Part shown: positions 12,146 to 21,571 of the stretch, in pieces | How positions within the stretch are numbered: position 1 is the stretch's first letter | How the letters are laid out: each line of letters begins with the position of its first letter | Source of the DNA: Carposina sasakii | Taxonomy: Eukaryota; Arthropoda; Insecta; Lepidoptera; Carposinidae | NCBI GenBank assembly: GCA_014607495.2 | Contig: CP053152.1 | Location: forward strand, 14,925,899 to 14,989,898 | DNA length: 64,000 nucleotides | Reading direction: 5' to 3' | Notes under the pieces: generated by a model | The model's input: the letters and a program-made list of their open reading frames with translations, nothing else | Database searches by the model: none | What the model was told of the DNA's origin: nothing | Position numbers and translations under genes: made by a program

Positions 12146-12899
12146 GGATATTTTTTTTATAATTAAAATTGTACTCACCGTCATTGTAGGTAATAGTTAT
12201 TTCAAACAAAAAAAAATTCAAATGAATAGAATATTTAATCTTTCCTACTTATATGTTAAGGAATTCCAAGTGTTTTACGAACACAGATTGAAGCACGCAC
12301 ACATTTACACTTTTACCCAGAAAGATTAGGTACTGCTGAATCAGAAGATCCTTATAGAGATGATAGTATCTAAATAACAAAACATATAAACTAGTAATAA
12401 CCTTCGGCTTCGACTAAAGAAGTAATTGTTATAATTTTATTAGACAGCTAATTTACTAGACCGGTAATAATTTATCTATCGAACATTAATATTATTACTA
12501 GGTACTTACTTAAGTATATGTTTTTGGGAAAGTATCTTATAGTCAAATATTCGCAGAATCATATACTTACGGGTACACTTACACAGGTTATTAGATTATT
12601 AATCAATCCCTCAATTACCCTTTCTTTTGTCTTTGCTTCAGTCGGGTAAATACAGATCTGAGCTAATTATTGTCTGTTAGTATTTATTGAAAAATTGCAT
12701 ATAGATAATTAAATTAAGATGTCAGCATATATTCCTTTTTTAACGAGATCATATAGACAAGAAAATGATTTGATAGTGTGAGTATTTTGACAATATTTAA
12801 GCCGTATCAAAGCCTGAAATGTTACCAGTACTCCAGTAGTGAAGATCACTTCATCAGACCTCCAAGTACCTGCCAACCTATCTACGAGTAAACATCACC

Positions 12900-13855
12900 A
12901 TGTCTAAAACGTGAGTTTTATAATTATAATTTATTATTAAATTGAATAAGTATCTATTCGAAAAGTTAATCTTTTAAATAATTAATCTTAAAACTACTTA
13001 TTAAAAACTAATTGGTATTTTAGAATACTATACTATTTATTTCAAATAGTTATTGAATAAGTATCTATTCGAAAAGTTTATCTTTTAAATAATTAATCTT
13101 AAAACTACTTATAAAAAAAAACTAATTGGTATTTTAGAATACTATACTATTAATTTCAAATAATTATTGAATAAGTATATATTTGAAAAGTTTATCTTTG
13201 AAATAATTAATCTTAAAACTACTTATTAAAAATTAATTGGTAATTTAGAATACTATACTAATTATTTCAAATAGTTATTAAATATTGAAATAGTTTGTAG
13301 TACAATTATCTTTTGAAAACTATAATTTCTGTCTCTCGCTAATATTATAAATACTATTTTTTTTTCAGAACGAATGCTGACTGTTTATTCCCCTCTGAAG
13401 ATGAAACGATAGTATCTATGGAAACCGAGAAGAAAAAAAAGAGGAGCAGGCCTTCTACTTCGAATTCGTCCAGTAATAAAAAACAGAAGACGGAATCCAG
13501 TACTAAAGTCACTGCTCGTGAATTATTTGGGACAGATAGTGAAGATGAAGGAGAACATCAGAAAGGTAAACAGAATACGTTGCTGCCTTCATATATAAGT
13601 AGAAGAGTTGCTAATGGCATTGCACGTCAAAGCAATGACCTCAAGAAAGGGACACATTTCATTGAATTGAAAATTTATTCATGTTCAGAAATAGAAAAGA
13701 CGCCACCAATGAATAGATGGCGTCAAGCAATTGTTACTATAAAGACTCAATCAAACACGAATACTGAAGCCTGGAAAGCTTTAACGACATATGTCAAAGC
13801 TGTTCGCGGAGAGTTTAAAGATGTAACTCCCAATTTCGTAAATACATTCTATTAG
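12900..13855 (+). CDS. Hypothetical spliced Maverick gene (exons 12900-12910 and 13369-13855)
   Basis: Exon 1 is only ATGTCTAAAAC followed by a GTGAGT donor at 12911. Exon 2 follows a pyrimidine tract and CAG (13361-13368). The splice rebuilds a Thr codon and gives an uninterrupted frame of about 165 residues starting MSKTTNADCLF. The first half is highly charged with a KKKKRSRPS basic patch and an acidic SEDEGE stretch; the second half (YISRRVANGIARQ... FIELKIYS... RWRQAIVTIKT... VTPNFVNTFY) looks folded with beta-rich content. It directly precedes the polymerase. I do not recognise the family; an ssDNA-binding or replication-accessory role is only a guess from position and composition. Confidence 0.7.
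12941..13279. repeat. Three tandem ~111-114 bp repeats inside the intron
   Basis: Copies start at 12941, 13052 and 13166 with ATTGAATAAGTAT and share TTAATCTTAAAACTACTTAT and TAGAATACTATACTA. Divergence is low. They fill most of the 458-bp intron of the preceding gene. Confidence 0.92.
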
Positions 13856-13985
13856 CACTATAAGTTTAATATACTTAGTATTAAAAACTAATAAATATTG
13901 TTAGTGTCAATATGTTAATCATGTTTAATAAATATAATATAATAATAATTTTCCTTTTACATATGTTATACTTTTATTTGCAGTG

Positions 13986-16900
13986 ATGCCCTCTACAAGC
14001 AGCAGTTATAACAATATACACAATTATGACGATCTGAGTATTAATGATAATCCTGAATATATTAAAGTATTGAATAAGAATAAGTCTAATACTGAAGATA
14101 TTATTGAATGCAATAAATGTCAAATGAAATTGAGTAAAGTTAAATATAGATACCATTTACGTACAAACTTGCACAAATCGAATAGTCTCTTGAGAACAGA
14201 ATTTAAGAATATAAGTATAATTGCTACTGCGTTTAAAAATAGAATAATGACATATAAATTAAGTCCATCAAAGATATACTTATTACCAGAGGATTTTTTA
14301 GCTGACAATAAAATTGATATATTTAAAATTATAAATATAAGTTTAAAAGAAAACACCTGTATTAAAGTACAATTTGAATTATTTGCATACTACATATTAT
14401 TGAAGTCAAATGAAAAACTTTTAAAGTCTTTTAATACACAATACACTTGTATATTTGAAAACACTGATTTATCTTCATTATTCTCAAGTATAGTTAACAA
14501 ATTTAATGCTAAGCTAACTGAATTTGAACATCGTGATTCAGGCTGGTCCATTCATTCGATTAGTCACATAGAAATAAATATCAATAAATATACACCGCTT
14601 AGGGGTGGCAGTTACATAGACTTGCCTAAAGTAATTAAGAATACGAAAGCATGTTTAAATATTCAAAATTCTGATAACCATTGTTTGCTATGGTGCATTA
14701 TTGCTGCGATGTTTCCTGCTACTAAAAATGTAACGAGGCCGAGTTCATATCCTCACTATAATAATGTGTTAAATATAAAGGGTATGTCTTTTCCTCCATC
14801 CAATAATGATATAAGACAATTAGAAAAAAATAACCCTTTTTTAAGTGTTAATATTTATGGTTTAGACGAAAAGAAATATGTTACTGGACCGTTGTATATG
14901 AGCACCTCAAGAAAAATTGATCATGTAAATTTATTATTCATAGAAAGTAATGGAGTTGGGCATTATTGCTTAATTAAAGATCTTTTGAGATTAACACGAA
15001 GGCAGATTACTCATCATAATGGTAAAATGTTCTTATGTGAAGATTGTTTACAATTTTTTTCAATTGCGCTAAAATATAATACTCATTCATGTTCTAAAAT
15101 AATGACTGTATTGCCTGATAAATATAGCAGATTACAGTTCAAACATTTTGACAGGCAACAAAGAATTAACTTTGTAATATACGCTGACTTTGAAAGCATA
15201 TTGGTTGATTGTTCTACATCCGATAATAGTAGTAAATGTGTAAGTAATTTGAAAATACACAAGCCTTCATGTTTTGCTTATTATATTTGTTGTTCTCATG
15301 ATAATAATCTTAACAAATTTGTAACGTACAGAGGTTCAGATTGTATACAAAAATTTGTAGAATATTTAATTGAAGATGTAAGGGGAATTAATAAAGTATT
15401 AAAAAATAAATTACCTATGAGTCCTCTAACTGAAGAACAAGAGACTGATTATGTTAATGCTACAGTATGTCATATTTGCCAGCATTTATTATTTGATGAC
15501 AAGGTTAAAGATCATGATCATATCACGTCAATATATAGAGGTGCTGCACATTCACATTGTAATTTAATGTTCCGTGTATGTAGATTTATTCCTGTCATAT
15601 TTCATAATTTATCAGGATATGACAGTCACCTTTTCATACGAGAATTAGCTAAATATAAAGGACAACTTAACATTATACCCAAATCAAAAGAAAAGTACAT
15701 CATGATTACAAAAGTTATTGAAACAGGAAATGAAGTTTTACAAATAAGATTTATTGACTCGTTTCAATTTTTAAGCTCAAGCCTTGACACGTTGAGTAAA
15801 AATTTATTAATAAAAGATTTTATTCATCTTAATAAAGAATTTCCTAATAAGCAAGAGTTTAATTTACTAAGGAGAAAGGGAATATACCCATATAATTATA
15901 TTAATTGCTGGTCTAAATATGATGATACAAAGTTACCTCCACAAGAGTTATTTTTCAATACTTTGACATCCGAACACATTAGTGCTGAATCATATATGCA
16001 TGCAAAGAACGTATGGAAAGTTTTCGGTATTCGTTCGTTAGGTGAATATACTGATCTATATTTAAAATGTGATGTCTTACTGCTATGCGATGTATTTGAA
16101 AAGTTTCGAACTACTAGCTTAAAATTTTATAAACTTGATCCAGCTTATTATGTAACATCTCCTGGTTTAAGTTGGGATGCTATGCTTTTATATACCACTG
16201 TTCAATTAGATTTATTAGATGATATAGAAATGTACCAGATGTTAGAAAAAGGAATACGAGGTGGTCTAGCTCAATGCTCATTACGGTACGCCAAGGCAAA
16301 TAATAAATATCTTTCAAATTATGATGCTTCAAAACCTACAACTTATTTAGCATATTTAGATTGTGTAAATCTATATGGACATGCGATGATGAACAAAATG
16401 CCGATATCTCATTTTCGTTTTTTGACTGATCGGGAAATTAATAAATTTGATATTGTTAATGTAGAAGAACATGGCGATTGTGGCTATATATTGGAAGTGG
16501 ATTTGGAATATCCAGACGAATTACATAACTCTCATAGTGATTTGCCTTTTGGTGTCGAGAAGTTTATTCCGATTGGTGGGAAAACACCTAAGTTAATAGC
16601 TAATTTATATAATAAGTATCACTATGTCATACATTTTGTTCATTTAAAAGAATGTTTGAAAAACGGTCTTATCCTTATTAAAATTCATCGTGTTATAAGT
16701 TTTAGACAAGACAATTTTTTACAGAAGTATATAGAATTAAATACTGAATTACGGAAATCTTCATGCTCATCATTTGAAAGAGATTTATTTAAATTAATGA
16801 ATAACGCTATATTTGGAAAAACTATTGAAAATAAGCGTAAACAGGTGAATGTAAAATTAGTTACAATGTGGAAAGATGAAAGAAATGAAACGAATAAAAA

Positions 16901-17594
16901 AATTGGCGCAGAACAGCTTATCGCAAAACCAAATTTAAAAAGTGTTTCAATATATTCCGAAAACCTTGCAGCTATACATTTAGCTAAAGAACAAGTTTTG
17001 CTCGATAGACCAATATACATAGGATTTTCTGTCCTAGATTATGCAAAAACACATCTTTATAAATTTCATTATGATTTTATAAGAAATGTATACGGAAGTC
17101 GAGCTAAATTATGCTACACAGATACTGACAGTTTGCTTTACTTAATAAATACTGATGATTTTTATAATGATATGAGAAAACATATTTCTAGGTTTGATAC
17201 TAGTAATTTTCAGCAAACTAATCCATATAATATGCCGTTGGTTAATGCAAAAAGACCTGGATTTTTTAAGGATGAGTTAGGTGGCAATGTAATTTCTGAA
17301 TTTGTGGGATTAAGAGCAAAACTTTATTGTTTAAAAACAAATAGCATTAAAATTACAAAAGCAAAAGGTATTTCGAAGCCTGTAACTGAATTACTTACAC
17401 CATTTAATTATAAGGAAGCTTTATTTCATAACAAAGATTTAACATGTCAAATGAATGTAATTAGATCAAAAAACCATACTGTTTATTCTCAAGAAATTAG
17501 AAAGTTGGCATTAAATAGAGATGATGATAAACGTCAAATTTTTTCAGATCAAATCCATACAGTGCCATGGGGCCATTCGGGGTTTTTATTTTGA
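13986..17594 (+). CDS. POLB: Protein-primed family B DNA polymerase
   Basis: 1202 residues from the ATG at 13986 (preceded by a TTTGCAG acceptor-like site at 13977-13983, so a spliced leader is possible). Replicates the linear element from its ends, probably protein-primed. Order seen: a C2H2-like finger (CNKCQMKL...H...H) near residues 40-62; a domain with DNHCLLW (about 230) and GHYCLI (about 335); a Cys-rich FLCEDCLQFF finger; Exo I YADFES (about 400); an inserted CHICQ...DHDHI...CN module (about 494-525) like endonuclease VII/HNH fingers; Exo II FHNLSGYDSHL (about 540); polymerase motif A LDCVNLYG (about 790), motif B KLMNNAIFGKT (about 935) and motif C YTDTDS (about 1043). All catalytic motifs look intact and there is no frameshift. 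Largest gene of the element. Confidence 0.96.
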   Translation: MPSTSSSYNNIHNYDDLSINDNPEYIKVLNKNKSNTEDIIECNKCQMKLSKVKYRYHLRTNLHKSNSLLRTEFKNISIIATAFKNRIMTYKLSPSKIYLLPEDFLADNKIDIFKIINISLKENTCIKVQFELFAYYILLKSNEKLLKSFNTQYTCIFENTDLSSLFSSIVNKFNAKLTEFEHRDSGWSIHSISHIEININKYTPLRGGSYIDLPKVIKNTKACLNIQNSDNHCLLWCIIAAMFPATKNVTRPSSYPHYNNVLNIKGMSFPPSNNDIRQLEKNNPFLSVNIYGLDEKKYVTGPLYMSTSRKIDHVNLLFIESNGVGHYCLIKDLLRLTRRQITHHNGKMFLCEDCLQFFSIALKYNTHSCSKIMTVLPDKYSRLQFKHFDRQQRINFVIYADFESILVDCSTSDNSSKCVSNLKIHKPSCFAYYICCSHDNNLNKFVTYRGSDCIQKFVEYLIEDVRGINKVLKNKLPMSPLTEEQETDYVNATVCHICQHLLFDDKVKDHDHITSIYRGAAHSHCNLMFRVCRFIPVIFHNLSGYDSHLFIRELAKYKGQLNIIPKSKEKYIMITKVIETGNEVLQIRFIDSFQFLSSSLDTLSKNLLIKDFIHLNKEFPNKQEFNLLRRKGIYPYNYINCWSKYDDTKLPPQELFFNTLTSEHISAESYMHAKNVWKVFGIRSLGEYTDLYLKCDVLLLCDVFEKFRTTSLKFYKLDPAYYVTSPGLSWDAMLLYTTVQLDLLDDIEMYQMLEKGIRGGLAQCSLRYAKANNKYLSNYDASKPTTYLAYLDCVNLYGHAMMNKMPISHFRFLTDREINKFDIVNVEEHGDCGYILEVDLEYPDELHNSHSDLPFGVEKFIPIGGKTPKLIANLYNKYHYVIHFVHLKECLKNGLILIKIHRVISFRQDNFLQKYIELNTELRKSSCSSFERDLFKLMNNAIFGKTIENKRKQVNVKLVTMWKDERNETNKKIGAEQLIAKPNLKSVSIYSENLAAIHLAKEQVLLDRPIYIGFSVLDYAKTHLYKFHYDFIRNVYGSRAKLCYTDTDSLLYLINTDDFYNDMRKHISRFDTSNFQQTNPYNMPLVNAKRPGFFKDELGGNVISEFVGLRAKLYCLKTNSIKITKAKGISKPVTELLTPFNYKEALFHNKDLTCQMNVIRSKNHTVYSQEIRKLALNRDDDKRQIFSDQIHTVPWGHSGFLF

Positions 17595-17914
17595 ACTGTA
17601 TCTGCAATTATAAGCAATGTATATTATATATATATATAATAAATTAATTATAATAATGACAATATTCAAGTTTTCTTTTAATAATCAACCCTGTTTTACC
17701 TAAATAATATATACCTTAGTATTTTAGAATGTGAATTTAAAGTGGTAAAACTATATAATGATTAAGCAACCAGTAAAGTACATAGTTTAATGAACACAAT
17801 TTCATATTAGATAAATATGTAATAATGTACGACACAGTAAACTCATGCTTAATGAATTTGTATTATTTTGTTTGGATACTCTACCTTTTGCTAGATCTTT
17901 ATAATATACATTTG
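17595..17914. other. Maverick intergenic spacer
   Basis: AT-rich spacer after the polymerase with a TA run and AATAAAT near 17637 that can serve as a polyadenylation signal. No ORF called. Confidence 0.5.
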
Positions 17915-17947
17915 TATATAAAGACCTGAATAACTTAACCCAGTCAG
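17915..17947 (+). promoter_or_regulatory. Putative core promoter of the ATPase gene
   Basis: TATATAAA at 17915-17922 is followed by TCAG at 17944-17947, an arthropod initiator-like motif; TATA start to the initiator A is about 31 bp, the canonical spacing. The ATPase ATG follows 9 bases later, implying a very short leader. Confidence 0.45.
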
Positions 17948-17955
17948 AACTTATC

Positions 17956-18639
17956 ATGAAGTTCATTAAGCAACTTGAGACTTTGGAAGTTAACGATATA
18001 AAACTGGGAAAAGTGTCACTAAAAAATAAACATAGTATACTTCTACCTAATACTATTAGATGTATTATATGCGGTCCATCTAACTGTGGAAAAACAAACA
18101 TTATGCTCACTTTATTGTTGCATAAAAATGGGTTAAAATTTAAGCATATATATTTATATTCAAAAACAGCCTTTCAGCCAAAATACAATTTCCTAAGTCA
18201 GGTAATGGCTAAAGTACCAGGAGCAAATTTTTTTATATTCAAGGATAACAAAGAAGTTATCCATCCTAATGATGCATTGACAAATTCAGTAATGATCTTT
18301 GATGATGTTATATGCGAAAATCAGTCAAACATTCGTAATTACTTTACTATGGGGCGACATAGAGATATAGATTGTTTTTACTTATCGCAAACCTATTCAA
18401 AAATTCCCAAACAATTGATACGTGATAACGTTAATCTTATGATAATCTTCAAACAGGATGATTGTAATTTAAAACACATATACAACGAACACGTAAATAC
18501 AGATATTGAGTGGCTTAAGTTTAAGCATATTTGCTCTACCATATGGCTAGATCGATTTAGTTTTTTATTAATAAATAAAGATTGTGCATTAAATGAAGGA
18601 AGATACCGACAGGGCTTTGACATATTTATACACTTATAG
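17956..18639 (+). CDS. ATP: FtsK/HerA-like (A32-type) genome-packaging ATPase
   Basis: 227 residues, intact. Walker A is GPSNCGKT at residues 40-47, Walker B is SVMIFDDV at 111-118, and the following conserved segment NYFTMGRHRDID...YLSQTYSKIPKQLIRDN (about 129-158) holds the polar sensor. In Mavericks and related viruses this family powers translocation of the genome into capsids. Size and motif spacing fit other insect Maverick ATPases. The gene follows the polymerase and precedes a DUF8207-like gene, all in the same direction. Confidence 0.93.
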   Translation: MKFIKQLETLEVNDIKLGKVSLKNKHSILLPNTIRCIICGPSNCGKTNIMLTLLLHKNGLKFKHIYLYSKTAFQPKYNFLSQVMAKVPGANFFIFKDNKEVIHPNDALTNSVMIFDDVICENQSNIRNYFTMGRHRDIDCFYLSQTYSKIPKQLIRDNVNLMIIFKQDDCNLKHIYNEHVNTDIEWLKFKHICSTIWLDRFSFLLINKDCALNEGRYRQGFDIFIHL

Positions 18640-18732
18640 GAGCTATAAAACTATAAACAGATTTTTGTGATACCACTTCACTTGGTGTTATCTTACTGTT
18701 AACAACGCTCGGATACACACCCGGATATATAA

Positions 18733-19701
18733 ATGGACGCAACTATTAAGGAACAACTTATACAATCTGTTGACAATATTAAAAACAAAATAAGGATGAT
18801 AAAAAATGAAGACGATGCTGCTGATATTAAATTAAAACAAGTATTTAAGCCTATTACTGATTCCCTAGACACACTTACAAAAAAGAATGACCAAGTAAAC
18901 CTTATGAGAAATATTTCTTTAAACATAACGAATAATAACACTGTAGAGGATTCTAAATCTTCAATAGATTATGAAGATTTTAAGGATTTGGTGGAAAAAC
19001 AGTCTTCAACGAATGATGACTCAGAATATTTTGATTATAATGATGATAATGTAAGTCCATCAAAAGAAGAAGGTGAAAAAACAATTAAAAAAAGGAACGA
19101 TACTTTAATTTCACTTAAAAAAGAAGACATCATGGATATATATGAAAATATGAATGTACCATTTGGAATACATACTAAAAATAAAAAAATGATGATAGGT
19201 AACTCCACAGTACATATATCTACTAATAGTAAATCCCCAAATAAGAAAGACATGTTGATGACAATTGGTGATAAGCGTTATGATTTAACCCCTGGTTTAA
19301 AAGAACTTTTGACTCGCAACAAGCCTAATATTCGAATAATTACTGAAAAAGATAAACGTGTTTACAGAGATATACTAGAGGAAACAAATGCACACAAAAG
19401 AGATTTTCGATCTAATGGACAAATAAAAGGCGATAAAGGATTAAAATATCGATCTATAATAAAGCCAATGTTTAGTCAGAATGAAAAATGTCTTAATGAA
19501 AATAAAAAAACAGGTGGTTATTTGCCTAAATTTAAAACATATAAAACTAACACTGATTATGTATATTGGGATGATCCTAATGAATTAATTGAAAGATTAA
19601 AACTATTAATTGCATCTCAAAATGCAGGTAATACCAATCATGACAACGAAATTGTATCTATTATTGAAGAATTAAAAGAAGCGGGTGTTATAAAAGAATA
19701 A
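18733..19701 (+). CDS. DUF8207-like insect Maverick protein
   Basis: 322 residues. The N-terminal half is charged and probably helical (KEQLIQSVDNIKNKI..., then acidic DDSEYFDYNDDN). The C-terminal half carries the segments I associate with the DUF8207 family in insects: DLTPGLKELLTRNKP (about 185), ILEETNAHKRDF (about 214) and DYVYWDDPNELIERLKLL (about 277) ending in a helix EIVSIIEELKEAG. Function unknown. Its place between packaging ATPase and integrase and its conservation in virus-like elements suggest a structural or assembly role (inference). Two TATAAA elements lie at 18644 and 18652, about 28-30 bp before a TTCACTT initiator-like site. Confidence 0.75.
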   Translation: MDATIKEQLIQSVDNIKNKIRMIKNEDDAADIKLKQVFKPITDSLDTLTKKNDQVNLMRNISLNITNNNTVEDSKSSIDYEDFKDLVEKQSSTNDDSEYFDYNDDNVSPSKEEGEKTIKKRNDTLISLKKEDIMDIYENMNVPFGIHTKNKKMMIGNSTVHISTNSKSPNKKDMLMTIGDKRYDLTPGLKELLTRNKPNIRIITEKDKRVYRDILEETNAHKRDFRSNGQIKGDKGLKYRSIIKPMFSQNEKCLNENKKTGGYLPKFKTYKTNTDYVYWDDPNELIERLKLLIASQNAGNTNHDNEIVSIIEELKEAGVIKE

Positions 19702-19750
19702 AAACATTTGATCCTTTTAAAATGATTTAGTGTTTAATAGAACATAGATC

Positions 19751-20032
19751 ATGAATGACGATAAATGTGTTTATCATGTTTCAATAAGACGTATGCTTAA
19801 TGAAACTACGTTGAGCTCAGAAATTGTAAGAGAATATCATTGTATTGCAAATAAAGATTATGTGGATGAAGTTATAAATCATTGTTCAAATCAGATAGTA
19901 AATCTCAACAAGGCTATTGTGACTCTGACAAATCAAATTAATAAAATTGAGAAAAGCATTGGTATTAAGGATCTCGATAGTCAAATATCTAAACATTATG
20001 AGCAAAGCAGACGTAGTAAACGAAATTCATAA
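19751..20032 (+). CDS. Hypothetical 93-aa coiled-coil ORF overlapping the integrase start
   Basis: An ATG frame of 93 residues. Residues about 35-80 (VDEVINHCSNQIVNLNKAI, then VTLTNQINKIEKSIG) have heptad spacing typical of a coiled coil. Its last 35 bases overlap the integrase in another frame. The sequence ACATAGATCAT just before its ATG recurs upstream of the pVI-like gene (about 21047). I do not recognise it; it could be a real small gene or the 5' part of an integrase transcript. Confidence 0.45.
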   Translation: MNDDKCVYHVSIRRMLNETTLSSEIVREYHCIANKDYVDEVINHCSNQIVNLNKAIVTLTNQINKIEKSIGIKDLDSQISKHYEQSRRSKRNS

Positions 20033-20930
20033 AAATGTTAGAAAAAATTTTCCTCGAAGGAGTGTTATATTGAAAGATATAGATGATCTTTGGCAAGCAG
20101 ACTTAATAGATTTGCAGGCTTTATCAAATTTAAATACCGGGTATAGATATGTACTAGTAATAATAGATGGTTTTTCAAAGTTTGTCTGGGCTATTAAGCT
20201 CAAACACAAAAATAAAGAAGTAGTAACTAAAGCTTTTCATAATTTGTTAAAAGAAGGACGAGTCCCTAAAAATTTACAAACTGATATGGGAACTGAGTTT
20301 TATAATGATAAATTTAAAAATGTTTTAGAAAAATATAATATAAACCACTATTCCACATATTCTACGAAAAAGGCTTCTATTGTAGAACGAGTTATAAGAA
20401 CATTAAAAAATAAATTATATAAAAAATTTAGCCTAAAAGGAAATTATAAATGGACAGATGGTACAATTGAAAGAATAATAGATGAGTATAACAGATCGTT
20501 TCATAGAACTATTGGTCAATCACCTATTTCGATTAACCATGGTAATAAGGAAATGCTACTTCACAGATACATGTCTAGTTACTCACAAGTTAGAAAAAAA
20601 ACACAAAATGTCAGATTTAAAATAGGCGATTTTGTAAGAATAAGTAAATATAAGGGATGTTTTGAGAAAGGGTATACACCTAATTGGTCCACAGAAATAT
20701 TTCAAATCTACAAAGTACAGTATACGAATCCTACAACCTACTTATTACAAGACTGTAAGAAACAACCAATTGTAGGCGCATTTTATGAACAAGAAATTAA
20801 AAAAACTAAACATCCGAATGTGTATCTTGTAGAGAGAGTGTTAAAAAGAAAAAAAGATAAAGTATTTGTCAAATGGTTGGGTTTGCCAACAAGCGAGAAT
20901 AGCTGGATTGATGTTAACAATATCCTATAG
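19998..20930 (+). CDS. INT: Retroviral-type (rve) integrase with C-terminal chromodomain
   Basis: 310 residues from the ATG at 19998 (MSKADVVNEI), the family-like N-terminus. The catalytic triad is visible: WQADLID (D35), LQTDMGTEF (D96) and ASIVERVIRTLKN (E130). A C-terminal chromodomain spans about 275-308 (VYLVERVLKRKKDKVFVKWLG...SWID). It joins the element ends to target DNA with a 6-bp stagger, consistent with the TTCGAC duplication. The chromodomain may tether integration to chromatin (family knowledge). The frame is intact. Confidence 0.95.
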   Translation: MSKADVVNEIHKNVRKNFPRRSVILKDIDDLWQADLIDLQALSNLNTGYRYVLVIIDGFSKFVWAIKLKHKNKEVVTKAFHNLLKEGRVPKNLQTDMGTEFYNDKFKNVLEKYNINHYSTYSTKKASIVERVIRTLKNKLYKKFSLKGNYKWTDGTIERIIDEYNRSFHRTIGQSPISINHGNKEMLLHRYMSSYSQVRKKTQNVRFKIGDFVRISKYKGCFEKGYTPNWSTEIFQIYKVQYTNPTTYLLQDCKKQPIVGAFYEQEIKKTKHPNVYLVERVLKRKKDKVFVKWLGLPTSENSWIDVNNIL

Positions 20931-21073
20931 GAAGATCATAAAATCTACCTATACATAATATTTGTTCATAAAAATATTTAAATAAATTATTTAACTAATT
21001 AAGTCATTCATGGTCTGTTCTTTAAACTATAAACACTGTTTTTAACATAGATCATTTTAAGTTGTGATTTAAT

Positions 21074-21571
21074 ATGGCTCATAATCATGTTCCTCTCTCA
21101 CATACGGACACTAAGAATAAAATGTCTGTTAAACCTAAAAAAAAATCTAAAGCATCATCGAGTGTAGCTGTTCTCAGAAAGACATTTAATGGCATTGTAA
21201 CACATACTAAAAAGCATATTCGAAAAATGAAACCTAAATGTAAAAAAATGTTGATGGAATTAGCACATGATACAGCCCAGTCGTTGGCATCCGATTTCCC
21301 TATAAAAGTGCCACGAGTTATACCAGTACCTAAAACTGGTGGTTTTCTTCCATTAGTACCCATATTTGCAGGATTATCTGCTACAGGGAGTATAGCAGGC
21401 GGTGTTGCTGGAATTACAAAAGCTATTAATGAATACAGAGCCGCAAGAAAAGTATTAGCGGAATTAAAAAGACACAATAAAGAAATAGAAGCACATAGTT
21501 TAGGAAGAGGTTTACAACTAAAACCTTATAAAGATGGTCTGGGGATTTACGTCATGAACAAAAAAAACTAA
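21074..21571 (+). CDS. Adenovirus pVI/pX-like membrane-active minor capsid/core protein
   Basis: 165 residues. The N-terminus is strongly basic (PKKKSKASSS, KKHIRKMKPKCKKM). A proline then hydrophobic Gly/Ala-rich segment follows at about 79-118 (IPVPKTGG, FLPLVPIFAGL, GSIAGGVAGI), then an amphipathic helix (NEYRAARKVLAELKRH) and the closing motif GLQLKPYKDGLGIYV. This architecture matches the pVI/pX-like proteins of Mavericks and adintoviruses, thought to line the capsid and help membrane passage. The last codons read AAA AAA AAC TAA, a slippery run next to the protease frame. Assignment is by motif memory; no search was run. Confidence 0.75.
   Translation: MAHNHVPLSHTDTKNKMSVKPKKKSKASSSVAVLRKTFNGIVTHTKKHIRKMKPKCKKMLMELAHDTAQSLASDFPIKVPRVIPVPKTGGFLPLVPIFAGLSATGSIAGGVAGITKAINEYRAARKVLAELKRHNKEIEAHSLGRGLQLKPYKDGLGIYVMNKKN
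21562..21571 (+). promoter_or_regulatory. Putative -1 ribosomal frameshift site, A_AAA_AAC before UAA
   Basis: In the zero frame of the pVI-like gene the heptamer A AAA AAC lies at 21562-21568 and the stop TAA at 21569-21571. Slippage by -1 would continue as CTA AAT TAT CGG into the open protease frame. I could not judge a downstream stimulatory structure. Confidence 0.45.

Noticed and set aside
12006..12329. Short ORFs around the TA microsatellite
   Set aside because: They are translations of (TA)n and AT-rich spacer.
13983..13985. GTG start for the polymerase
   Set aside because: An ATG follows directly at 13986 and GTG starts are not expected in a nuclear gene; the GTG overlaps a likely acceptor site.
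16685..17020. Minus-strand ORFs inside the polymerase and other Maverick genes
   Set aside because: They are antisense shadows of well-supported genes.
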